Shown: positions 24,828 to 36,800 of the stretch, one piece after another | How the letters are laid out: each line of letters opens with the position of its first letter | Position numbering within the stretch: the stretch's first letter is position 1 | Assembly (NCBI RefSeq): GCF_036884655.1 | Contig: NC_088342.1 | Span: forward strand, 18,701,501-18,765,500 | DNA: 64,000 bases | Reading direction: 5' to 3' | DNA from: Musa acuminata AAA Group | Lineage: Eukaryota > Streptophyta > Magnoliopsida > Zingiberales > Musaceae | The notes under the pieces: generated by a model | What the model saw: only the letters and a program-made list of their open reading frames with translations | Databases searched by the model: none | What the model was told of the DNA's origin: nothing | Made by a program: the position numbers and the translations under genes

Positions 24828-27800
24828 ACAAAATATGATAATTATGCAACTCATATATATTAAATTTGTGAGAATTAGTCCCACGTTATGGACAACATTC
24901 TTAATTGGCTTAAACACCATCTCTCATTGTCACGGACAAAGTTGTAAACGGGGTGTTTGATGTAATGCTCATGTATGTTCATACCTTTTGGTTTTGTTCA
25001 TGCTTTCTGCAACATGTAAATGGCTGGCTGTAGGCTTGGCAAATTCCATTTTGGTTGACTTTGATGATCGTTTTAGGGTTGTAAACGAAGGTTGTGTCAT
25101 GTGGGCATTTGTGGGGATTTCAGTTTGTAGTGGACCATCTTGGACTCTTTGTTGTGCGATCGTTTAGAGCTTATGAAGTATATCTATGTTGCATTGGCTA
25201 TAAAGTGTTTGCTAAAATGGTTGCTTATGGATCTCGAGTGAAATGCTTTCTCTAGCTCGTTTTCTCTTTTGTAGGTTCTAAGGGACCATAGGAGGTTTTG
25301 GGGAGATTGACCTTTGCAGATTGTCACGGACAAACTTCTAAACAGGATGTTTGATGTAATGCTTATGTATGTCCGTGTCTTTTGGTATGTTCATGCTTTG
25401 CACAACATGTAGATGGATGACCGAAGGCTTAATAGTCCCATTTTAGTTGGGTTAGTGGCCACTTTAGGCTTGTAAATAAAGGTTATGTAATGTGGACACT
25501 TGTGAGATTTTCAATCTATAGTGGACCATTTTGACCCTTTATTATGCAACTGTTCAGAGCTTGTCAAGTCTGTTTGTAATTTGCATTGTCTATAAAGTGT
25601 TTTCTAGAATGTTTGTTTGTGGATCTGTTAGGACTCTAGCTAGGAGAGTCCTAATTGAGAGGGACATTCATGTAAAACCTACCTAAGCCGACCCCTATTA
25701 AAGAGGTAAAGAGGCCGGCTAGGGTTAGGAGGTTGTTTCTTAAAGAAGAATTAGGAGTTGTAAAGGAATATGAGTCTTAAGGATTAGGAGTTGTAAAGGA
25801 ATAGGAGTCTTAAGTATGAGTCCTATTAGGAGTTGGTTAGAAGTAGGAGTCTTGAGTAGGAGTCCTATTAGGAGTTAGGGTTTAGAAGCCCTATAAATAG
25901 TCATGTATTCCTCCTCTTTTCATAAGCAATAGATGAATCTTTTCTGCAGCCTTTGAGCAGCAACTTGGAGGGAGGAACCCCTATAGAGTTCCAAGGAGGC
26001 CGATTCCCTAAAGAGATCAACCCCAAGTTTAGAATCTGCAAGGGTTCTAACACCTGGTATCAGAGCAGCGTTCTTGGCATCTCGCTGCCCTTCCATTGCC
26101 ATCCATCTAAGATTGATCTATTAATCTTTTTTGAATGAAATTTCTTATACACTTCATAGATCATCTTGGCTTCCATCTAAGATTGATCTATTAAGAAATT
26201 CATCTCTAAAAACGATTTTATGTTGCTGTAAATTTTCGTCGTAACTTGCTGAAATTTTTCGACGAGAATTCTGCAATCGCAACTTGCACCAATTTCCTTG
26301 TTGTTATACTGCCGAAATTTTCTTGATTAAATTAGATATCATTGCTGTCATATAAACTGTGATTTTGCTATCAATTCTCTCCTCAATTCTCTCAAGTTTT
26401 TGGTGGAAATTACGTCGAGAAACCGTTGTTTCTTCGACGATAATTCTACTCTTACAAGACAGCACATACTTCCTGCAACTTCCACTTATTTCTATCAAAC
26501 CTTTGCTACCATCTACCACAGATCCAAAACTTTCATCTACAGCCCTAAAACTCTACCAAACCACACCCTCAAACTGCACCCAAAACAGCCACAAAACAAG
26601 CCTAAACCGCAGCCTACATCCACCAATCCATCAACACTTTCGACCATCACTTCTCTCAACCTATACATGCCTTTAACCCAACAGCAAAAGAGAGATTTTA
26701 ACATCATTGATTTGGGGCCATATACTATGGCATCTAAGGAGGCAATCAATGCTAAATTCGAAGCCTTGGAGGCGCGAATGGAGGATAAGATTCGGACGCT
26801 CTTTATCGAACTCAGATTGGGCCGACCACTAAGCCCGAAGAAATCATATCAAGGAGAGAGCTTTGCCCAATCACACCAAGCCCGAAGAGATGACTTCCAA
26901 GGGAGGGTAGGCTCTATGACCAACCCCAACTATCCATGCATGAGAGTGGACTTCCCTAGATGGGAAGAAGGAGACTCGATTGGTTGGATCTCGCGCGCGG
27001 AGCGATATTTTCGGTACCACAAAACTGCGGATGTATCTATGGTGAAAATTACAGCTATACATCTTGAAGAGGATGCTATACAGTGGTTTGACTAGTTTGA
27101 ACATACTTATGGAGTCTTTTCATGGCGACAATTCAAAGAAAGACTGCTGATTCGCTTCAGACCAACCGATTACGAGAATATTGACGAACAACTAGCAAAG
27201 ATCCGACAAACCTCCACCATTCAGGAGTACCAAACCAGGTTTGAAAGGTTATCTAATCAAACTCATGATTGGTCTCAAAAACAGCTATTGAGAACCTTCA
27301 TTGAGGGCTTGAAGCCGGAGATCCGATGAGAAGTTAAAGCGCGACAACCGTATACGCTTATGGCAGCCATCTCTTTCGCACAACATCAAGAGGAGCAATT
27401 GAACCATGAAGCTCGGAGGACTAGGGTCGCTCCTCAACCAGTAATATTGAAGCCCTCAGCCCCCCTACTGTTGACCAAGTCCCTACACCAAAGAGGTTAA
27501 CAAGAGAAGAGTTTCGGGAGCGATATGCGAAGAGGTTATGTTGGCATTGTGATGAGCCGTGGAGCCGTGAGCATCGCTGTAGTAAAGGGGGACTTCTTAT
27601 GATTGAACCGATAGAAGAAGAAGTCATTGAACATCTAGAAGAGAGCCTTGAACATGAAGAAGAAGATGCAGAAAAAGAGCCACAACCGATCGAAGTTACG
27701 GTATATACACTAGCTGGCTACTCAAACCCGCAAACGATGAAAGTTGGAGGCCTTCTCAAACAACAACCGATCACTGTTCTCATCGACACGGGCAGCACTA

Positions 27801-30800
27801 ATAACTTCCTAAACAGTAAGGTTGCTGTCCATATGAACTTACCTATTGAGAATTGCAGCAGGTTTGTCGCTAAGGTCGCCAACGGACGGATTTTGAAGTG
27901 TGATCATAGGTGCTCGCAGGTGAAACTGTTGCTGCAGGACCAAGAGATAATTGCAGATTTCTTCCTCCTCCCTCTTGATGATAATGAGGCCATACTCAGA
28001 ATTAAATGTTTGATGACATTAGGTGATATTTCTTGAAATTTTATGCAACTATTTATAAAATTTTACAGTAAGGAGAAACAGGTGATACTGCATGGGAAAC
28101 GTGAGGGCGACGTAACGATGATTTGCACACAACAAATGGAGAAGGTTTTGCATAAAGCATGCAGCAGTTTTTTAGTACAACTTGAGCAGCAAACTAAGGG
28201 AGAGCCAACAAAATTTGAAGATCCAAATCTACTTCCTTTGCTTGCTGAATTTTCAGATATATTTGACGAACCGTGCAACCTACCTCTTACCCGTCGGCAT
28301 GATCATTGTATAACGATTCTTCCTGGCAAATCTGCAGCAAATGCTCAGCCATATCAGTATCCATATCTCCAGAAGGATGAAATAGAAAGGATTGTAAAAG
28401 AGATGCTCAAAACAGGAGTTATTCGGCCATGTTGCAGCCCCTACTCTTCACCGGTGCTCCTCATACGAAAGAAGGATGGAATATGACGATTATGTGTTGT
28501 TTACCGAGCTCTCAATGGCATAACCATCAAGGATAAATACCCTATTCCAGTAGTAGATGAGTTGCTAAGGGAGCACAAATCTTCACAAAGCTGGACCTTC
28601 GATTCGGGTATCATCAAATACGAGTATGCGAAGAAGACATACCGAAAACCACCTTTTGAACACACAACAACCATTATGAATTTTTGCTTTCTTAAAAAGG
28701 TGGAATATCTTGGTCATATCATATCAGAGGAAGGTGTGGCAGTAGACCCCTTCAAAATTGGAGCAATGCAAAACTGGCTGACCCCGAGGAACATAAAATT
28801 GCTATATGGCTTTCTGGGTTTAACAGGCTACTACTGCAAGTTCGTGAAAAACTATGGAGAGATTAGTGTGTTGGGAAATCATGGGGGGCGACATCATATG
28901 CGCAGCGGAAGAACAAGAAAACAAAAATCCCCGATTCTCAAAAAGATGTTCGTCGTCGTGCGAAGATTGGTGCGCAAAAATCCGCAAAACACAAAACTGC
29001 ATATAGAGATTGTGTTACCTAGGGAGATCGTATATCCCTGTTTCCTTGCAGATCCTTAGGAGAGGGTGAAGGAGGTCAAGCGTCCTCTCTAGCGGTGATC
29101 CACACAGCAGGGTTGCGACGACGCTCCTCAAAACTCAAGGCCTACTCTGAGGTGGAGAGGGAGAGGAGAATAGGAAAGACAAGCAAAGACTCTAGCCTAT
29201 GAGGCTGTGAATCCCTCCTATTTATAGAGATCCCGTGTCAAACCCTAATGGGTCCTTCCCTAGTGGGTATTGGATCTGCATCCAATAAGACAAGGGCTCC
29301 GTCGGATATCTCAAATCCGAACCTCTACTCATCGCAATGCCTACCATATGTGTGTGACCCTCTAGGCCCAATATCGAGCTGGCCGTGAGTCATACTTGTC
29401 AGAACTCCTTCTAACTCAGTGAATTATTATCTCTGTAATAATTCACTCGACTCATCGACTACGGACGTACTAGGCCGCTACGCCGTAGTCCCCAGACGAT
29501 ACAGGGAATCCAATCCATTTGACCTGTCTGTCCTCAGTTACCATGTACCTATAGTCCCTCATCCATCTAATATCCCAGAGACCGTATATCGAGCATGGTG
29601 TTGTCAGACCCATACGGTTTCTACTCGAGTCTCGCTCTAATCGGATTCTCCCGGAGAACACTTTCTCTCTCAACCCGAATGACCCTGGCCAGGGATTTGT
29701 CTGAGCAAGAACACATAGGATATTCCTCTCATGACGCCGAGAGTGGATGATCCTCTGTCGACACTCAATAGCCCTCGTAAGGTCGACTACCACTCCCAAT
29801 GACCAGCTGTACTAGATCTGGGAACAGCCTAACCTATAAGTCTGGTATCAAAGAGTGGAGCACTCATACAGGACATCCTTGGTGTCTCAAGTCTAAGGAC
29901 CAGATACACCACTAGGACTACGGAATCGCTGTATGACAATAAGGCATCATCAACCATCCAGCATTCCGTAAGCGGATCAATCAGTGAACTCATTCTCCAA
30001 TGAGCACTTGTACTGTATCCCTAGTGTCCCTACACGAGCAGCTATGAGACCAGCTGCATCCATCATATGGACGGGTATACAGCACACCAGTCTATCCGGT
30101 TATCACGATGTCCTTCTCGAGTAACCTATGACCGGGATTATTTAGGATATGTGTTTAAAGGTGAATCGATCTCATTATCGTGATCTCATCATGATCCGAT
30201 TCCCATTGCACAAATCCAAGGATATCACAATATATATATGCATTTATGTAATAGTTATAAAGTGATATACGCCAAAATATAATAAGCAAAAAGATTCTGT
30301 ATCAAGTCACACGTGCCATCACTCACGTGATTGGTTTGCTGGGCACCTATGACTAGCAATCTCCCACTTGACCTAAAGCCAATCACCTATGTGTCTGATC
30401 CCCATCAGACCCCTGTGACGCTCAAAGACAATCTGAGACAACGACTTTGTCAGTGGATCTGCGATGTTATCTTCGGATGGAACTCTTTCCACTGCTACAT
30501 CTCCTCGGGTCACGATCTCTCTGATAAGGTGGAACCTCCTCAGAACATACTTAGATTTCTGATGAGACCTAGGTTCCTTCGCTTGAGCAATTGCCCCGTT
30601 GTTGTCGCAATATAGGGAGATCGGCTCCTCGCTATTCGGCATGACTCCCAAATCTGTGATGAACTTCTTCAACCAGACTCCCTCCTTTGTTGCATATGAT
30701 GCAGCAATGTGCTCCGCCTCTGTGGTCGAGTCAGCAGTGGTATCTTGCTTGGAACTCTTCCAGCACACTGCTCCTCCATTCAAGGTGTACACATACCCTG

Positions 30801-33800
30801 AATTCGACTTGCTATCATCGACATTATACTGAAAACTTGAGTCAGTGTAGCCTTCAACTTTAAGGCTATTACCTCCATATACTAGTAAAAGATCCTTAGT
30901 CCTTCTCAAGTACTTAAGGATACACTTTACTGCTTTCCAGTGCTCCAAGCCTGGATCCGCCTGGTACCTGCTCGTGACACTCAGAGCATGCGCTATATCA
31001 GGCCTAGTACATAGCATGACATACATGATAGACCCTATTGCTGAGGTATAAGGTATCATATCCATGTTCGCCCTTTCTTCTAGAGTCTTTGGGGACATAC
31101 TCGTAGAAAGCGATATCCCATGTCTCATCGGTATGAGACCTCTTTTGGAATTTTTCATGCCAAACCTTTTGACAATAGTTTCTATGTACCTGGACTGGGA
31201 CAAGCCAAGCATCCTCTTGGATCTATCTCTATAGATTCTAATCCCCAAGATATAAGATGCTTCCCCTAAGTCCTTCATGGAGAAGTGTCTAGATAACCAA
31301 GCCTTTACTGTGGATAACATTCCTCTGTCATTCCCAATGATGAGGATGTCATCCACATATAACACCAAAAAGGTCATAGAGCTCCCACTTACCTTTCTGT
31401 ATACACAAGGCTCATCTTCGTTCTTAACGAAGTCATAAGATCTGATTGCCTCATCAAATCTTATGTTCCAACTTCGGGAAGCTTGCTTTAGTCCATAAAT
31501 GGATCTAAGCAACCTACACACCTTATCTGGGCAGTTCTTGGACACGAATCCCTCAGGTTGCATCATATACACCTCCTCCTCGAGGTTCCCGTTGAGGAAT
31601 GCGGTTTTCACATCCATCTGCCAGATCTCATAATCATAGTGTGCTGCAATAGCCAATAGAATTCTGATGGATTTTAGCATTGCTACGGGTGAGAAAGTTT
31701 CGTCGTAGTCAACACCTTGCCTTTGACGATACCCCTTAGCCACTAGCCTTGCTTTATAGGTCTCTACCTTTCCATCTACTCCGATCTTTTTCTTAAAGAT
31801 CCACTTGCAACCGATGGATACAATACCTTCGGGCGCATCAACTAGGTTCCAAACCTTATTGGAGTACATAGAATCCATCTCAGAATTCATGGCTTCTTGC
31901 CACTTCCCGGAGTCTATAGATAACCAAGCCTTTACTGTGGATAACATTCCTCTGTCATTCCCAATGATGAGGATGTCATCCACATATAACACCAAAAAGG
32001 TCATAGAGCTCCCACTTACCTTTCTGTATACACAAGGCTCATCTTCGTTCTTAACGAAGTCATAAGATCTGATTGCCTCATCAAATCTTATGTTCCAACT
32101 TCGGGAAGCTTGCTTTAGTCCATAAATGGATCTAAGCAACCTACACACCTTATCTGGGCAGTTCTTGGACACGAATCCCTCAGGTTGCATCATATACACC
32201 TCCTCCTCGAGGTTCCCGTTGAGGAATGCGGTTTTCACATCCATCTGCCAGATCTCATAATCATAGTGTGCTGCAATAGCCAATAGAATTCTGATGGATT
32301 TTAGCATTGCTACGGGTGAGAAAGTTTCGTCGTAGTCAACACCTTGCCTTTGACGATACCCCTTAGCCACTAGCCTTGCTTTATAGGTCTCTACCTTTCC
32401 ATCTACTCCGATCTTTTTCTTAAAGATCCACTTGCAACCGATGGATACAATACCTTCGGGCGCATCAACTAGGTTCCAAACCTTATTGGAGTACATAGAA
32501 TCCATCTCAGAATTCATGGCTTCTTGCCACTTCCCGGAGTCTATACTCATAATAGCCTCCTCGTAGGTCTGAGGATCAATATCCTCTACATCCTCTCCTC
32601 TAATATGTCCCACATATCTCTCAGGAGGATGAGATACTCTATCAGACCTGCGTAAAGTTGATACTTGTGTATTAGGTACCTGAACAGACTCGGGCTGTAG
32701 AGTGGTGCTTGAGCTTGGTTCTCCAACCTCGCTCAATTCTATCATTCTCCCACTGTCTCCGTCAAGAATGTGTTCCTTCTCAAGGAACACTGCTCTCTTA
32801 GCTACAAAGACCCTTTTGTCCTCGGGATGATAGAAGTAATACCCACAAGTTTCCTTGGGGTATCCCACAAATATGCATCGCTCTGTCCTTGATTCTAACT
32901 TATCGGGGTTGTGTCTTTTAACGTGGGCAGGGCAACCCCAAATCTTAACAACCTTAAGATCAGGCTTCTTCCCTTTCCATATCTCATATGGTGTAGACAC
33001 TACCGACTTAGTTGGAACTCTGTTCAGAAGGTAAGCTGCGGTTTCTAGGGCATATCCCCAGAATGAGATGGGTAGGTCAGCGAAACTCATCATGGACCGT
33101 ACCATATCTAATAAATTACGATTTCTCCTTTCAGAGACACCAATGAGCTGAGGTGTGTAAGGAGATGTCCATTGGGATAATATCCCATGGTCCTTGAGGA
33201 ACTGAGTAAACTCTGTACTTAAGTATTCACCTCCTCGATCTGATCGAAGAGTTTTGATACTCTTTCCAGTCTGGTTCTCCACCTCATTCTTATACTCTCT
33301 GAATTTCTCAAAGGCCTCGGACTTGTACTTCATTAAGTACACATATCCATACATTGAGAAATCATCAGTAAATGTAATGAAGTAGGAGTAACCTCCAATG
33401 GCATGAGTTGACATGGGTCCACATACATCACTATGTATGAGTTCCAACAACTCAGTGGCTCTCTCTCCAGTTCCACTAAATGGAGAATTTGTCAATTTTC
33501 CACGAATGGATCTAGATATCCATCATTTAGCAACTTTTGAATCCTTCTTTCATGGATGTGACCTAGCCTACAATGCCACAGGTATGCACTGTTCAACTCA
33601 TCTCGTTTCCTTTTGGACATATTTACATTCATGATATGTGGAGTGGTGTCTAACATAAATAAACCATTATGCAATGTTCCTTTCGTGATGATCTTATCAT
33701 CTAATAATATCGAACAACCATTGTTCTCAAAAACAAATTTATATCCACTAACTGTTAAACATGAAATGGAGATAATGTTTTTGATAATAGAAGGAACAAA

Positions 33801-36800
33801 ATAACATGCATCTAATGCAATAAAAGCTCCACTAGGCAGATGTAGGGCGACCTCGCCATAGCTAATACAGCAACTTTTGCTCCATTACTCATCTTGAGGT
33901 CCATCTCGCCTCTCTCTAGTCTCCTAGGCCTTGCCAGAACCTGCAACGAATTGCATATATGATAAGCACTACCGGTATCCAATACCCATGTGTTATCATA
34001 AGAGTCTGACAAATGGAGACTGATCATGAATGTACCTGAAGCTTCATCAAGCTTTTGTTTCGCCCTTTCTGCAAGGTACTCTTTGCAGTTTCTCTTCCAA
34101 TGCCTATCTTTACCATAGTGGAAGCACTGGCCTTTATCCTTTGCTGGGTCTTTCTTAGCAACCTTTGCTTTACCTTGTTTGCCCTTGCCCTTTCCCTTCT
34201 TAAGGGACCTTTCTGCTTTCCTTTTCTTTCTGGTCTCACCAGTGTAGAGAATTGGCTTCTCTTTCTTAATAGTACTCTCTGCCTCCCTCAACATATTGAG
34301 GAGCTCTGGGAGAGTCACCTCAAGCTTGTTCATATTAAAATTCATTATGAACCGTGAAAAGGAATCTGGTAGGGACTGAAGCACAATGTCCACACACAAG
34401 TTATCCTCTAGGACCATTCCTAGACCTGTGAGTTTCTCTATCCACTCAATCATCTTTAGGACATGGTTCTGAACCGGTGTCCCCTCAGTCATCCTAGCGC
34501 GGAAAAGGCTCTTGGATATCTCATATCGTTGAGTCCTTCCCTGTTCCTCAAACAATTTGCGGACATGTAGGAGAATGGATCTGGCATCCATCTTTTCATG
34601 TTGTCTCTGTAACTCTGGAGTCATAGAGCCCAACATATAGCACTGAGTAAGAATGGAGTCATCAATGTACTTCACGTAGCGAGCGATCTCATCCTCGCTT
34701 GCCCCTTCTTCGGGCGTAGGCATCACTGTATCAAGGACGTACACGATTTTCTCCGCTGTGAGAACAATTCTCAAGTTACGGAGCCAATCCGTATAATTTG
34801 GACCAGTGAGGCGGTTGACATCAAGTATGCCACGTAAGGGATTTGAAAGCGACATTTTCTGAAAATAAAGATGTAGCAGAAATGAATAACATGCAGATTT
34901 TGCAAGAAATAAACTATCAAGATATGGACTTCTATCTTAATATGCTCCCACTATTTTACTAACGAGTCACGCGACACCCTCAACACGTGAAACGGAAGTC
35001 TCCGGCAGACTTCTAGTGGGGATCAGAATCCAATCAGCGTCTTAGTGTAACCTCGAGGGACTCGACCAATCACACTAAGCCTAAAAGGTAGGCAACTCTT
35101 GCCGATCACAACTCCTTGTGATTCCCGTCCTGTTCGGCCTCCGAATCACCATGGCCTCGAGGGACTCGACCAACCATGATGCTCGGTTAAGTCAACACTT
35201 TCGTTACAAGATGAGTCTGATTTGATGATATACCCTCGAGGGACTCGACCAAGCATACCATGCCCTCAGGTCATCGGTGACATCTCTATGTCGTAAGCAA
35301 GATAGCGAATCGCGATATAGGTGAGTCTCGAGGGACTCGACCAACTCAACCTACATCGGGAATCGGTTCCTACTCATAACGATGGAAGGCCACGTGGGTC
35401 AATCTAATTGCCTCACGTTTACCGACTTAATATTATCGAGAGATGTTTCTATAATTTGGTCTCCTAATATAACATGTCACACATATACATATTTAATATA
35501 TATCTACATCGCATGCAAATATATATACATATCTAGTATGTGTATAAGCAATCACACCAAATGATCATGGACCACAACCTAATATGATTAGGCCCGAGCC
35601 AGTAGGCCTAATCACTCACATCAAGATCTATGTGTGCAACGGTGCATCTCCATGCCCTGTGATCGTCCATCTCGTCCTCGTCGGTTTCGTCGACATCTTG
35701 ATGCATCTCCATGCAACACGATCGTCCGTCTCGTGGGTCCCGCTATCGCATCCACGCTCCCGCTGCGCCTCCTCATGTGATTACAACTTAATCATAGGCA
35801 CGCAGGCCCGACAATAAACGAGAAATATAATGGAGGTTCGCAGACCTCAATAATAATAATCGCAAGTACACATATCACACGGTCCATGATCATCCGTCCA
35901 CACATCATACATCACATGTATAAATAATTATCATCATGTAGGACTACTAGATAATAATAAAAATAATAATAAATTAAACCTTTTAATTAATTAATATTTT
36001 TCTGAAATCAGGGACATGTAGGGAATTTCTCAATTCCTAAGGGTATTTTCGTAATTTGGACAAAAGACAGAAACTGGAATTTCTCATATTCTGAGGGGCA
36101 AAACTGTCTTTTTCCCAGAAAACCCTAATGCCCTTTCCCCCTTTCGCTGCTGCCGCCGCCGCCACCCTGCCGGCGGCGGCCTGTGCGGCGGGGCGAGGGC
36201 ACTGCCCTCGCCTGCAGGCGGCATGCCCGCTGGCGGCGCTGCCGCTGTAGGTGGGCTCCCCCTTCGGGCGTCGCTGCCTCCGCAGGCGGTGCTGTCCCGC
36301 CGGGCGGCCGCCCCTGTGGGGGGATTTCGCCCGCGGGAGCAGCGGCGGCAAGCACCGCTGCCCTGGAGCGCCTCTGCCCGTGGGCTGCCAGCCCCGCCAG
36401 CAGCAAGCCTGCTGCAAGCAGACCGTCGGCCGGCTGCTGCAGGCACAGCGCTTGCGCATGCGCCGGCGCTGTGCTGCCTGGCTGCGGCTGCCGCTGCAGG
36501 TGGCTGCAGGCATGCAGATCGAGGGCAGCAACTGTTGCTGCCCTTCCTCGCTTTTGCGTCAACGATTTTGACGTCAAAATTCTTCCTAAACACAATACAC
36601 GCAGTTTAAAACCAATCATTCGCACAAACAACCTGGCTCTGATACCACTGTTGGGAAATCATGGGGGGCGACATCATATGCGCAGCGGAAGAACAAAAAA
36701 ACAAAAATCCCCGATTCTCAAAAAGATGTTCGTCGTCGTGCGAAGATTGGTGCGTAAAAATCCGCAAAACACAAAACTGCATATAGAGATTGTATTACCT

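Noticed and set aside
24928..25621. Tandem F LTRs read as one small element with an LTR pair
   Set aside because: The pieces rejoin better as one LTR inserted in another (451 and 444 bp after removing the nest); there is no PBS or internal region between 24928 and 25625.
30373..33495. 1,040-residue protein as a new two-domain host polymerase
   Set aside because: It is the pol of a copia element with LTRs, PBS and TSD; the second RT is an exact tandem copy, so this is a recent mutation or an artefact, not an evolved fusion.
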